This document shows positions 46,437 through 54,984 of a stretch of DNA of 64,000 nt, one piece after another (the first letter of the stretch is position 1; each line of letters opens with the position of its first letter). Origin of the DNA: Acinetobacter pittii (GTDB taxonomy: Bacteria; Pseudomonadota; Gammaproteobacteria; Pseudomonadales; Moraxellaceae); NCBI RefSeq assembly GCF_034064985.1, contig NZ_CP139249.1, forward strand, positions 930,001-994,000, given 5' to 3'. The notes beneath the pieces are model-generated. The model searched no databases. It was not told the origin of the DNA and saw nothing but the letters and a program-made list of their open reading frames with translations. The translations under genes were made by a program, and so were the position numbers.

Positions 46437-47465
46437 ATGTCGATGCATTCTGATCAAATCAATCCAGATTCAAATGAAAACCAAGATCCTAATAATCTGA
46501 TTGATCAATTTTTTAGTTCCAAAGGCGTAACAATCCCTTCGGATTTTAAGAGCGGATTTGTGGCGATTGTGGGACGTCCAAATGTGGGTAAATCTACCCT
46601 CATGAACCATTTATTGGGTCAAAAGCTCTCTATTACTTCGCGTAAACCTCAAACAACACGTCATAAAATTATTGGTATTGATTCACGTGAAAAAATGCAG
46701 GCGGTATATGTAGATACCCCGGGTATGCATAAAAAAGAAGTGCGTGCTATTAATAAAATGATGAACCGCGCTGCGCACTCTGCATTACGTGACGTTAATT
46801 TAGTTTTATTCGTTATCGATGCTTATAAGTGGACTCAAAACGACGATTTAGTGCTTGAAAAACTCAAGAACGCTGAAATGCCGGTTATTTTAGTCATTAA
46901 TAAGGCGGACACTTTTGAAGATAAAAGAGAGATTCTTCCTCTCATTCAAGAACGTGCCAAACTTATGAATTTTGCTGAGATTGTTCCTGTTTCTGCTTTG
47001 CGTGGTGCAAACTTAGAACACTTGAGTGAAACGATTGAGAAATACCTTCCTTATCAACCACCATTGTATTCATTTGATCAGATTACTGACCGCTCTGAAC
47101 GCTTCTTGGCGAGCGAAATCATTCGCGAAAAAATCATGCGTCAGTTGGGTGAAGAGCTTCCTTATGATTTAACAGTACAAATTGAATCTTTCAAAACAGA
47201 AGAAGCAACTGTTAATGAAAAAACTGGTCGTTTAAAGCCGGCTTGTACCTATATCGATGCAACGATTTTTGTAGACCGCGCTGGTCAAAAAGCCATTGTG
47301 ATTGGTGAAAAAGGTACTAAGCTTAAAACGATTGGTATGGATGCTCGTAAGGACATGGAAAAAATGTTTGAGCAAAAAATTATGCTCACACTTTGGGTGA
47401 AAGTGAAGGGTGGCTGGTCTGATGATGAGCGTGCTCTAAAAAGCTTAGGATATAGTGATATCTAA
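46437..47465 (+). CDS. era: GTPase Era
   Basis: 342 residues; the N-terminus is about 40 residues longer than E. coli Era (301) and Asp/Asn-rich. G1 '[15 protein letters not shown]', G3 'VDTPGMH', G4 '[10 protein letters not shown]', then KH domain with '[24 protein letters not shown]'. Helps 16S rRNA maturation and 30S assembly. It is 5 bases after rnc. If the start lay downstream the extension would vanish, but no ribosome site supports that. Confidence 0.96.
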   Translation: MSMHSDQINPDSNENQDPNNLIDQFFSSKGVTIPSDFKSGFVAIVGRPNVGKSTLMNHLLGQKLSITSRKPQTTRHKIIGIDSREKMQAVYVDTPGMHKKEVRAINKMMNRAAHSALRDVNLVLFVIDAYKWTQNDDLVLEKLKNAEMPVILVINKADTFEDKREILPLIQERAKLMNFAEIVPVSALRGANLEHLSETIEKYLPYQPPLYSFDQITDRSERFLASEIIREKIMRQLGEELPYDLTVQIESFKTEEATVNEKTGRLKPACTYIDATIFVDRAGQKAIVIGEKGTKLKTIGMDARKDMEKMFEQKIMLTLWVKVKGGWSDDERALKSLGYSDI

Positions 47466-47482
47466 AGGATAAGGATGCTGGT

Positions 47483-47686
47483 ATGAAAACAATTACATCA
47501 TTAATCGCTATAGTTGGATGTACATTGATGTTACAAGGTTGTGTATATAAGCTTGTAACCGTACCAGTAGGTATCGCCTATAAAACTACTAAAGGTGTAG
47601 TTAAAGGTACAGCAGCTGTTGTAGGTGCTGTTATTCCTGACGGTGATGATGAGGATGATAAAAAAGAAAAAGAATCTGAGGAATAG
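47483..47686 (+). CDS. Small lipoprotein
   Basis: 67 residues. Signal peptide ending LQGC with lipidated Cys20, then YKLVTVPVGIAYKTTKGVVKG, a Gly/Ala/Val stretch and a strongly acidic tail (DGDDEDDKKEKESEE). This small type seems conserved in Acinetobacter. It sits between era and recO, where most gamma-proteobacteria have no gene. Function unknown. Confidence 0.8.
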   Translation: MKTITSLIAIVGCTLMLQGCVYKLVTVPVGIAYKTTKGVVKGTAAVVGAVIPDGDDEDDKKEKESEE

Positions 47687-47695
47687 ATTCTTTTT

Positions 47696-48409
47696 ATGAT
47701 GCGCAATGAAGTCCTCCATGGATATATGATTCATCACCGTAAGTACCGTGAAAAAAGTCATATTGTGCATCTTTTTACTCAGGAATATGGGCGAGTTGAT
47801 GGTATTTTAAGACAGACTCCGCCCCCTCAATATCAGCCTATTCGGCTACAAGCGACAGGTAAAAGTGAACTCAAAAATTTTACTAAGCTGGAAATATTAA
47901 ATCAGCCTGTTTTCTTTTTTGGTGATGCTTTTTTTGCTGGTTTTTATCTAAATGAAATTGTTCTTAGACTTTGCCCATTAGAAGAGGCAATGCCACAAAC
48001 TTTTGAGCAATATCAATTAACTTTGCTTCAATTACAGCAATTATCTTCCCATGAAAATCCTGATCTTTTTCTGAGACAGATTTTGCGCCAGTTCGAACAT
48101 GTTTTGCTTCCTGAGCTGGGTTACGCGATTGATTTTTCAATTGATACTCAGCAACAGCCAATACAGGCTCACCAGTTTTATCAATTTCAGGTGACTGAAG
48201 GTTTTGCGCCCATTGTTCAGGCAAGTCGTTCTTCATTGTCAGGTAAAGCAATTTTATCTATGTTGGATTATGAGCAAGGCCAGGATTTTTCTCACGAACA
48301 ATTGCAATTATTAGGTAAACTATACCGTCAAATGATTACATCGCTTTTAGGAGATCGTCCCCTAAAAAGTCGACAATTGTGGATTCAAAATACTCAAACT
48401 CAATCGTAA
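47696..48409 (+). CDS. recO: DNA repair protein RecO
   Basis: 237 residues. N-terminal OB fold ('GYMIHHRKYREKSHIVHLFTQEYGRVDGIL' as landmark), then a helical C-terminal domain. Loads RecA with RecR at gaps. No zinc-binding Cys4 set is present, as in other gamma-proteobacteria. It starts 9 bases after the lipoprotein gene. Confidence 0.93.
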   Translation: MMRNEVLHGYMIHHRKYREKSHIVHLFTQEYGRVDGILRQTPPPQYQPIRLQATGKSELKNFTKLEILNQPVFFFGDAFFAGFYLNEIVLRLCPLEEAMPQTFEQYQLTLLQLQQLSSHENPDLFLRQILRQFEHVLLPELGYAIDFSIDTQQQPIQAHQFYQFQVTEGFAPIVQASRSSLSGKAILSMLDYEQGQDFSHEQLQLLGKLYRQMITSLLGDRPLKSRQLWIQNTQTQS

Positions 48410-48422
48410 TTAGGATTTATTT

Positions 48423-49148
48423 ATGGCTGCATTGCTTGGTGTAAACATAGACCATGTTGCTACTTTGAGACAGGCGCGCGGTACTACTTATCCAGACCCT
48501 GTAGAAGCTGCTCTTATTTGTGAACAAGCTGGTGCAGAGGGGATTACTTTGCATTTGCGTGAAGACCGTCGCCATATCCAAGATGACGATGTACGTCGCA
48601 TGCGTCCATTATTAAAAACCCGTATGAACCTAGAGTTGGCTGTTACTGATGAAATGGTCGAGTTTGCGAAAGAAATTCAGCCGCAGCACGTGTGTTTTGT
48701 GCCAGAAAGACGCCAGGAAGTAACAACTGAAGGCGGTTTGGATGTAGTGGGTAACTTTGAAAAAGTTAAAGCTGCAACTCAAACTTTAGCAGCTATTGGT
48801 TGCGACGTATCATTATTTATTGATGCTGATTTAGCTCAAATTGATGCAGCAGTTGCGTGTGGCGCACCTACGATTGAGTTGCACACGGGTGCATATGCAG
48901 ATGCGGAAACAGAGCAAGATCAACAAGCCGAGTTAGAGCGCATTATCAAAGGTGTTGAATATGCAGCTTCAAAAGGTTTGGTTGTAAATGCAGGTCATGG
49001 CCTTAACCTTAAAAATATTGCGCCAATTGCAGCTATTCCACAAATTCATGAATTAAACATTGGTCATTCAATTATTGCTGAAAGTGTTTTTGTAGGTCTG
49101 GTTCAAGCTGTTAAAGATATGAAAACAGCGATTCAGGCAGCAGGATAG
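48423..49148 (+). CDS. pdxJ: Pyridoxine 5'-phosphate synthase
   Basis: 241 residues, TIM barrel. '[22 protein letters not shown]' at the N-terminus, '[19 protein letters not shown]' in the middle, and '[12 protein letters not shown]' and '[15 protein letters not shown]' near the C-terminus are family hallmarks. Condenses deoxyxylulose 5-phosphate with aminoacetone 3-phosphate to make vitamin B6. Follows recO as in E. coli. Confidence 0.97.
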   Translation: MAALLGVNIDHVATLRQARGTTYPDPVEAALICEQAGAEGITLHLREDRRHIQDDDVRRMRPLLKTRMNLELAVTDEMVEFAKEIQPQHVCFVPERRQEVTTEGGLDVVGNFEKVKAATQTLAAIGCDVSLFIDADLAQIDAAVACGAPTIELHTGAYADAETEQDQQAELERIIKGVEYAASKGLVVNAGHGLNLKNIAPIAAIPQIHELNIGHSIIAESVFVGLVQAVKDMKTAIQAAG

Positions 49149-49154
49149 TTGGTT

Positions 49155-49799
49155 ATGTCGAGTATCAATTACGATGAATTAATGCAACCTGTGGTGGCCT
49201 TTTTAGGTTGTCAAACACCAAAAGCATGGTTGGATGAAGCAATCAATAATTTAGATATCTTGATGCAAGATCATGCTAATTGTGAAAAGAAAGCTGCTAG
49301 TACAGCAATGAACTTAATGTTCCGCTATAGCTTCTTTCCTGACTTACAAGTAAAACTTGCTCAACTTGTACGAGAAGAAATGCTTCACTACGAACAAGTG
49401 CTTGAGCTTATGGCTAAGCGTGGTCAAGAGTGGACTGGTTTAAGTGCCGGACGTTATGCAGGTGGGTTGCGTAAAGAAATTCGTACATATGAGCCTGAAG
49501 CTTTAATTGATGTGCTGGTGATTGGTGCATTCGTAGAGGCTCGTTCATGTGAGCGTTTTTATGCACTTGCACCGCGTGTAGATGATGAGTTAGGACGTTA
49601 TTATCGATACTTGCTTAAGTCAGAGTCTCGTCATTTTGAAGACTATCTAGCTCTTGCGCTTGATGTGGCAACCACTGCAAAAATGAAAGATCCTAAAGAG
49701 GATATTCAACAGCGAATTGATCATATCCGTGAAGTTGAAAAGAATCTGATTTTAACACCAGATGATACTTTCCGTTTTCATAGTGGTATTCCTGCTTAG
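49155..49799 (+). CDS. miaE: tRNA 2-methylthio-N6-isopentenyladenosine hydroxylase MiaE
   Basis: 214 residues from the ATG at 49155 (6 bases after pdxJ; a TTG at 49149 also in frame). Ferritin-like diiron protein with 'EKKAAST', 'REEMLHYEQVLELM', 'EARSCERFYAL' and 'SESRHFEDYLAL' carrying Glu and His ligands. Hydroxylates the isopentenyl group of A37 in tRNA. Confidence 0.92.
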   Translation: MSSINYDELMQPVVAFLGCQTPKAWLDEAINNLDILMQDHANCEKKAASTAMNLMFRYSFFPDLQVKLAQLVREEMLHYEQVLELMAKRGQEWTGLSAGRYAGGLRKEIRTYEPEALIDVLVIGAFVEARSCERFYALAPRVDDELGRYYRYLLKSESRHFEDYLALALDVATTAKMKDPKEDIQQRIDHIREVEKNLILTPDDTFRFHSGIPA

Positions 49800-49815
49800 T
49801 CTTGGATGTCTCAAA

Positions 49816-49848
49816 TAAAAAAGTTTACCTTTCACGGTAAACTTTTTT
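49816..49848 (+). terminator. Terminator of the lepA-miaE cluster
   Basis: AAAAGTTTACC/GGTAAACTTTT with loop TTTCAC and a T-run, 17 bases after the miaE stop. Confidence 0.92.
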
Positions 49849-50072
49849 ATTTGGTGAGTATTATCTCTTTGGCGGTAAGCATGTTCTGCTTTTAGTTTTT
49901 TAATACATATAATTATTTAATAAATATATTTTTTATAGATTTTAATTTCTCTTAAAATTTTTAAAAAAACTTTTATTTTTTTAGGCTAATAATAAATATT
50001 GTGTAAATATAAAGGTTGATATGTTCATCATGAGTTCAACTGAAATAGTTGATCATTTCTAAGGATATAAGA

Positions 50073-50831
50073 ATGTTAGCATTAGTTACAGGTGCATCGG
50101 CAGGTTTTGGTTATAGCATTTCAAAAAAGCTGATTGAGTTAGGATATAACGTTATTGGTTGCGGAAGACGAGCAGAAAAACTAGAAGAACTAAAACAAGA
50201 ACTTGGTGAAAAATTCTACCCATTAGTATTTGACATGACGGATACGGCAGAAAATATAAATAAGGCATTGGTTGATTTACCAACTGAATTTCAAATCAAT
50301 CAAATTGATTTATTGGTGAATAATGCTGGATTGGCATTAGGATTGGAACCCGCAGATAAAGCAGAATTAGATGATTGGTACACGATGATTGATACCAATG
50401 TTAAGGGGCTTGTTACGATTACCCGATTAATTTTGCCAAGTATGGTAAAGAAAAAATCAGGTTTGATTATTAATATGGGCTCTATTGCAGGTACATACCC
50501 ATACCCAGGGGGTAACGTGTATGGGGCAACCAAAGCATTTGTGGAGCAATTTAGTCTAAATCTTCGTGCTGATTTGGCTGGTACTGGTGTGCGCGTAACT
50601 AACATTGAACCAGGGTTGTGTGGAGGTACTGAATTTTCTCTTGTGCGTTTTAAAGGTGATGAGGATAAAGTAAACAGTCTATATGATAAAAAGAATCCAC
50701 TTTTGCCTGAAGATATTGCAAATACAGTAGCTTGGATTGCTTCACAACCTCCACACATTAATATTAATCGTATTGAAATGATGCCGACCACTCAATCTTT
50801 TAATCCTTTAAAAGTGGTTGAGGTGGAATAA
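50073..50831 (+). CDS. SDR-family oxidoreductase (YdfG-like)
   Basis: 252 residues from the ATG at 50073 with AAGGATA upstream; the frame is open 8 codons further. Rossmann motif 'LVTGASAGFGYSI' with 'LVNNAGLALGLEPA', catalytic Ser in 'NMGSIAGTYPYPG', and Tyr-Lys in 'VYGATKAFVEQF'. Resembles NADP-dependent 3-hydroxy-acid (L-allo-threonine/serine) dehydrogenases. The substrate is not certain. Confidence 0.9.
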   Translation: MLALVTGASAGFGYSISKKLIELGYNVIGCGRRAEKLEELKQELGEKFYPLVFDMTDTAENINKALVDLPTEFQINQIDLLVNNAGLALGLEPADKAELDDWYTMIDTNVKGLVTITRLILPSMVKKKSGLIINMGSIAGTYPYPGGNVYGATKAFVEQFSLNLRADLAGTGVRVTNIEPGLCGGTEFSLVRFKGDEDKVNSLYDKKNPLLPEDIANTVAWIASQPPHININRIEMMPTTQSFNPLKVVEVE

Positions 50832-50903
50832 TAATTTGAGAAGAAAATAGATTCTTTAGAGTTAGGTTAGAGCGTTAAATCTAATAAAGACTCTAAGAAA
50901 AAT

Positions 50904-50936
50904 TAAATCCTCTATGTGCTGATAGGGGATTTTTTA
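50904..50936 (+). terminator. Terminator of the SDR gene
   Basis: AATCCTCTAT/ATAGGGGATT, a 10-bp stem with one G-U pair, followed by TTTTT. Confidence 0.75.
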
Positions 50937-50958
50937 TAATTATTGATAAATTTATGGC

Positions 50959-50993
50959 AAAAAAAAGCCCGCTTTAATGCTGCGGGCTTTTTA
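50959..50993 (-). terminator. Terminator of tRNA-Asn
   Basis: Minus strand: AAAGCCCGC/GCGGGCTTT followed by eight T-rich bases, 6 bases past the tRNA end. Confidence 0.9.
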
Positions 50994-50998
50994 GTATT

Positions 50999-51074
50999 TG
51001 GCTCTCCCACCTGGGCTCGAACCAGGGACCTGCGGATTAACAGTCCGTCGCTCTACCGACTGAGCTATGGGAGA
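50999..51074 (-). tRNA. tRNA-Asn (anticodon GTT)
   Basis: 76 bases including an encoded CCA. Cloverleaf on the minus strand: acceptor TCTCCCA/TGGGAGA with discriminator G, D-arm with AGCTCAGTCGGTAGAGC, anticodon loop CTGTTAA with GTT, and T-arm GGTTCGAGCC. Own promoter and terminator. Confidence 0.97.
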
Positions 51075-51085
51075 ATCTGCATGCG

Positions 51086-51113
51086 ATTATAAGGAGATTT
51101 TGAGAAGGGTCAA
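51086..51113 (-). promoter_or_regulatory. Promoter of tRNA-Asn
   Basis: Minus strand: TTGACC (51113-51108), a 16-base spacer, TATAAT (51091-51086). The -10 ends 11 bases before the mature tRNA 5' end. This is the best sigma-70 promoter in the window. Confidence 0.85.
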
Positions 51114-51308
51114 GTCTAAATTGTCATGTTTACTTCATTTTTGTGTCGTATGCTTTTTATTTGATCAGTTGAGTGGTGGGTTAAGAAATTACTTGCACTT
51201 TAAAAAATCAATTGCTAGATTCAAAAAAGAACAAGCGTTTGGAGAAATCCAAACAGTGTGGATTTAAACCAACTTGCCAGCACTAAAATGGCTAAATCGG
51301 AGTTAAGT

Positions 51309-51740
51309 ATGAAAACGCTTACGATCGCTTCTATTTTTTCTAATTTTGATTTCTATCAACACAATTATCTGAATATCTTAAATCAATCAGAGTCTTATTA
51401 CACACCCGTAGAAGGTGCATGGGTTAATGCTTATCCTTTCAAAAAGCAGGATTTGTATTTAGGCGATTTATTGCAGCTTTGGTTTAGCTCTAAATGGAAT
51501 GTGCATAATTCACTTAAGATTTTAAAAAGCTCGAAACTACTAAACCCCTCTAAATCTTTATATATTTTTCAATTAGAAGGGGAGTTATTGTTGGGTAAAA
51601 ATAAAGTTTTAGCTTGGTCTACCGAGCATCAAGAAATTATAGAGCTCCAACTTAAAAATATTTGGGCGCCGTATGTGATTGCACAAACTTGTAAACGTCC
51701 AGATAATTCAGATGAATCAAAAAAAAAGGCAGCGGTTTAA
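51309..51740 (+). CDS. Hypothetical protein, 143 residues
   Basis: Start at the ATG 51309, chosen because CGGAG lies 9 bases upstream; in-frame starts at 51258 (GTG) and 51288 are not so supported. The product (MKTLTIASIFSNFDFYQHNYL... ending SKKKAAV) is soluble with no signal peptide or membrane segment. It is rich in aromatic residues (HNYLNILNQ, NAYPFKKQDLYLGDLLQLWF). No domain recognised. The last codons lie inside a terminator. Confidence 0.7.
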   Translation: MKTLTIASIFSNFDFYQHNYLNILNQSESYYTPVEGAWVNAYPFKKQDLYLGDLLQLWFSSKWNVHNSLKILKSSKLLNPSKSLYIFQLEGELLLGKNKVLAWSTEHQEIIELQLKNIWAPYVIAQTCKRPDNSDESKKKAAV

Positions 51741-51751
51741 GGCTGCCTTTA
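51719..51751 (-). terminator. Terminator of the PaaI-type gene at 52193, overlapping a plus-strand gene end
   Basis: GGCAGC/GCTGCC with AAA/TTT extension (51725-51750). On the minus strand it is followed by at least seven T, so it chiefly ends the minus-strand thioesterase. It includes the stop codon of the 51309 gene. Confidence 0.75.
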
Positions 51752-51755
51752 ACGA

Positions 51756-52193
51756 TTATGGACGAATAATCATGCAGGTTGCTGTTGCATAGGCATACAG
51801 TTTACCTTCCTCATCAATAATCTTTCCTTCGGAAATAGCTAAATTTTTGCTTAAATTAATAATGTTGCCTGTTGCAATTAAAGCCTGATTTTTGGGAATA
51901 GGGCGGCACATTTTTACGTTAAGGTCGATTGTGCCGTAACCTACACCCGCAGGTAACATTGTATGTACTGCACAGCCAGTCACTGAATCTAGAACTGTAG
52001 CAGCAAAACCGCCATGTACGCCACCGAGTGGATTTAAATGGTTATGATCTGCTTGAGCTTTAAAAGTAACAGATCCTTCTGAAATTTCAGTAGGTTGCAT
52101 AGGCATTGTTTTACTAATGCTGGCAGGTGGAATATGGCCTTCTACCATTGCTTGTAAAAATTCAAGGCCAGTCATTTCCATCGGATTTTTCAT
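51756..52193 (-). CDS. PaaI-type hotdog thioesterase
   Basis: 145 residues. 'HNHLNPLGGVHGGFAATVLDSVTGCAVH' is the PaaI active-site segment, and 'TIDLNVKMCRPIP' the second strand; the end 'YAYATATCMII' is typical. Likely a phenylacetyl- or other aryl/acyl-CoA thioesterase. A second, more distant PaaI member lies at 38174. Confidence 0.88.
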   Translation of the reverse strand: MKNPMEMTGLEFLQAMVEGHIPPASISKTMPMQPTEISEGSVTFKAQADHNHLNPLGGVHGGFAATVLDSVTGCAVHTMLPAGVGYGTIDLNVKMCRPIPKNQALIATGNIINLSKNLAISEGKIIDEEGKLYAYATATCMIIRP

Positions 52194-52432
52194 TTTTGGG
52201 GTCCTTTAATTCTTAAAGTTCTAAAATGGAACTTGATATTAGCCTATTATTAAGTCATCGATAAGTCAATTCTATAGTTAAAGATTGAACTGATAAGTTG
52301 AATCTTAAAAACTTGTCCAATTAATATAAAGTTCCTTTATTATAAAAACTGAATTAAATGAGTTGCATAATGAATTAGATAGATAAGCAGGTCTTCTTAT
52401 ACACTATAAAAAATAACAGGAGCATAGGGACA

Positions 52433-53275
52433 ATGCTTTTTAAAATTGCACTAGCAATGATGGCTTTTGCAGCGAATTCTGTATTATGCCGTTTGGCTTT
52501 GGCAGGCCAACATATTGACCCAATGACTTTTAGCCTCATACGAGTAGCAAGTGGTGCAGTTGTTTTATTGGGACTTTTTTTATATTCAACATCGTCTCAA
52601 GCCAAAGTCCAGTGGAACCTAAAAAATGCACTTTTTCTAGCGGTTTATATTTTGGCATTTTCGTATGCTTATCTTCAAATCGACGCTGGTATTGGTGCAT
52701 TGTTATTGTTTGGGGTTGTACAGCTGACCATGGTGCTTTACGGCTATTGGCAGGGTGAACAGATTGGTATATATCGTGGTATAGGCTTATGTATTGCTTT
52801 AGCTGGAATCATTGTTTTGCTATTACCGGGTGCTCATACACCTGATTGGGGATATGCTCTAATTATGGCGATATCTGGTTTGGCATGGGCGGGATACAGC
52901 ATCGCGGGTCGTAATATGACGCAGCCTATTGGTAGTACGTTGGCAAATTTTATGTTAGCTGTGCCAATGGTTTTGTTAGCGAATATATTATTTGCCCAAG
53001 ATAGATACATTGATTTGCAAGGATGGATCTTAGCGATTTTGTCGGGTGGTGTCACTTCAAGCGGGGCTTATGTACTCTGGTATGCAATTTTGAAGCATAT
53101 TGATCGAGTGACAGCGAGTACAGTACAGCTAAGTGTGCCGTGTTTGGCAATTATAGGTGGAAGCCTATTTGTAAATGAGGCTGTAACGGGGCGGGTGATT
53201 TTATCGAGTTTTATGGTTTTATTTGGAATTTTATTAGTTATTTATGTAAGACCGCAAAAAGCCAAAAATGCATAA
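52433..53275 (+). CDS. EamA/DMT-family transporter
   Basis: 280 residues with ten predicted membrane helices in two EamA repeats. 'LCRLALAGQHIDPMTFSLIRVASG' in the first repeat and 'SGLAWAGYSIAGRNM' in the second. Exports small metabolites; the substrate is unknown. Weak ribosome site (AGGAG 10 bases upstream). Confidence 0.88.
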   Translation: MLFKIALAMMAFAANSVLCRLALAGQHIDPMTFSLIRVASGAVVLLGLFLYSTSSQAKVQWNLKNALFLAVYILAFSYAYLQIDAGIGALLLFGVVQLTMVLYGYWQGEQIGIYRGIGLCIALAGIIVLLLPGAHTPDWGYALIMAISGLAWAGYSIAGRNMTQPIGSTLANFMLAVPMVLLANILFAQDRYIDLQGWILAILSGGVTSSGAYVLWYAILKHIDRVTASTVQLSVPCLAIIGGSLFVNEAVTGRVILSSFMVLFGILLVIYVRPQKAKNA

Positions 53276-53282
53276 GTGAATG

Positions 53283-53315
53283 AAAAAAAAGGGTTCTCTC
53301 AAGAGAACCCCTTTT
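53283..53315. terminator. Bidirectional terminator, EamA gene and aspartate aminotransferase gene
   Basis: GGGTTCTCT/AGAGAACCC, a 9-bp stem with a 2-base loop. Eight A on the left (a T-run for the minus strand) and CTTTT on the right. Confidence 0.88.
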
Positions 53316-53329
53316 ATGCAAAATGCAGA

Positions 53330-54565
53330 TTATTTCGCAGCTTTTTCAGCTTCAATTGAAGCGATAGCAGCGTCTACACCTTCAATTGAGTCAGCAGCTT
53401 TTTTGATACGAGCTAACGCATCAACGAGTACTTCATCAGCTGTCGCATATGAAATACGCATAAAACCGCCTAAACCAAATGCATCACCAGGAACAACTGC
53501 TACGCCAGTTTCTTCTAGTAACCATTCAGAGAACTCTGTGCAAGATTTTAAGCCTTTTGCACGAATAAGAGGACGAATGTTTGCATAGGCATAGAAAGCG
53601 CCATCAGCAGGTAAGCAAGAGATACCTTTAATATCATTTAAGCCATTTACAACTAGGTCATGACGGCGTTTGAATGCTTCAATCATTGGTTGTAAAACAT
53701 CTTGTGGACCATTCAATGCAGCTTCAGCAGCAACTTGTGAAATAGAAGTTGGGTTTGAAGTTGATTGAGATTGGATTTTTTTCATTGCACCAATGATTTT
53801 TGCTGGACCGGCTGCATAGCCAATACGCCAGCCTGTCATTGCATATGCTTTAGACACACCATTTAATACAATCGTGCGGTCATATAAATCAGGAGCAACA
53901 GTTGCGATGTTGTAGAACTCATCTTCCCAACGAATTGGTTCATACATATCGTCAGATGCAACAAATACTTGTGGATGACGACGTAAAACTTCAGCTAAAG
54001 CTTCTAATTCAGCTTTGCTATAAATCATACCTGTCGGGTTAGATGGACTGTTTAATACTACTAAACGAGTGTTAGGTGTAATCGCAGCTTCTAATTGTTC
54101 AGGAGTGATTTTGAAGCGTTGGTCTTCGTCACATTTCACAATGACTGGAGTACCTTCAGCAATAATAACCATATCTGGATAGCTTACCCAGAAAGGTGCT
54201 GGAATGATCACTTCATCGCCTTTGTTTAATAGAGCAAGTGCTAAGTTAAAGAAGCTTTGCTTACCACCACAAGAAACCAAAATCTGGTTCGCTTGATAAT
54301 CAAGATTATTATCACGCTTAAACTTAGCAATAATTGCTTTTTTTAACCCAGGAGTACCATCTACAGCCGTATATTTGGTGAAACCATTATTAATCGCTTC
54401 AATTGCAGCATCTTTGATGTGTTGAGGGGTATCAAAATCTGGCTCGCCAGCACCTAAACCAATCACGTTCTTGCCAGCAGCTTTAAGTTCAGCAGCTTTG
54501 TTCGTTACAGCAAGTGTAGGGGACGGTTTGATAGCATTGACACGATCAGAAAGACGTACGTCCAC
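53330..54565 (-). CDS. aspC: Pyridoxal-phosphate aspartate/aromatic aminotransferase
   Basis: 411 residues, class I aminotransferase (I-gamma type like many bacterial AATs). Lys for the cofactor in 'LNGVSKAYAMTGWRIGYAAG', with 'NSPSNPTGMIYSK' and 'FMRISYATADE' (Arg binding the alpha-carboxylate). Exchanges amino groups between aspartate and 2-oxoglutarate. The symbol is by function; some annotations use aatA. Confidence 0.92.
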   Translation of the reverse strand: MDVRLSDRVNAIKPSPTLAVTNKAAELKAAGKNVIGLGAGEPDFDTPQHIKDAAIEAINNGFTKYTAVDGTPGLKKAIIAKFKRDNNLDYQANQILVSCGGKQSFFNLALALLNKGDEVIIPAPFWVSYPDMVIIAEGTPVIVKCDEDQRFKITPEQLEAAITPNTRLVVLNSPSNPTGMIYSKAELEALAEVLRRHPQVFVASDDMYEPIRWEDEFYNIATVAPDLYDRTIVLNGVSKAYAMTGWRIGYAAGPAKIIGAMKKIQSQSTSNPTSISQVAAEAALNGPQDVLQPMIEAFKRRHDLVVNGLNDIKGISCLPADGAFYAYANIRPLIRAKGLKSCTEFSEWLLEETGVAVVPGDAFGLGGFMRISYATADEVLVDALARIKKAADSIEGVDAAIASIEAEKAAK

Positions 54566-54718
54566 GGCAATATTCCTCTTATGGGATTAAAAATAAAAAG
54601 CATCCTATCTTATCGCAAAAATTAAGCAATTTGCGGAAGTGATTCCTCTCAGATGTAAAAAAGTTTAGTTTGGTAATAATCTTAAGCAAGATTTATACAA
54701 TTAAAGCTTTTTTGAAAA

Positions 54719-54738
54719 GAAATGATAAAAATCATTTA
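54719..54738 (+). promoter_or_regulatory. AT-rich palindrome, possible Fur-type operator
   Basis: AATGAT-AAAA-ATCATT at 54721-54736, about 37 bases before the small gene's ATG. It resembles half of a Fur box (GATAATGATAATCATTATC) but is imperfect. The region also contains possible -10 sequence TATAAT at 54738-54743. Low confidence. Confidence 0.3.
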
Positions 54739-54772
54739 TAATAGGTCGCAATCGAAATTTCGAGAATGAATC

Positions 54773-54952
54773 ATGACTGAGCAACAGCCAAAACAGAAAA
54801 AGGCTTTGGTGAAATTGCCATTCCCAATGCCGAATGAAAGCAATCAAGCAGATGATGCGGTACACAACCAAGTGCGTCCAAAACCAGAGCAATACGCGGA
54901 TAGAACATGGATGCCTCCACGTGGTACGCGTCGTTCTATGGGAAAACGCTAA
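54773..54952 (+). CDS. Small basic hypothetical protein, 59 residues
   Basis: ATG at 54773, stop TAA at 54950-54952. GAGAATGAATC precedes the ATG, giving a GAGAA ribosome site. The product is basic and Pro-rich (MTEQQPKQKKALVKLPFPMP, then YADRTWMPPRGTRRSMGKR). A terminator follows at once. The reading frame covers the same bases as a minus-strand open frame that has no ribosome site. No domain recognised. Confidence 0.65.
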   Translation: MTEQQPKQKKALVKLPFPMPNESNQADDAVHNQVRPKPEQYADRTWMPPRGTRRSMGKR

Positions 54953-54956
54953 TTTT

Positions 54957-54984
54957 GAAAAACAGGCTATATGCCTGTTTTTTA
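54957..54984 (+). terminator. Terminator of the small basic gene
   Basis: AAACAGGC/GCCTGTTT with loop TATAT and a T6 run. Also close to the end of the convergent diguanylate cyclase gene. Confidence 0.88.

Noticed and set aside
51067..51267. Plus-strand open frame starting within the tRNA-Asn gene
   Set aside because: It begins in the tRNA and runs through its promoter; no translation signal.
53280..53588. Plus-strand open frame antisense to the aspartate aminotransferase 3' end
   Set aside because: No ribosome site of its own, lies across a terminator, and its composition mirrors the Ala-rich sense protein.
54701..54892. Minus-strand open frame over the aspC-cyclase gap
   Set aside because: It lacks a ribosome site and opposes the better supported plus-strand small gene and its terminator.
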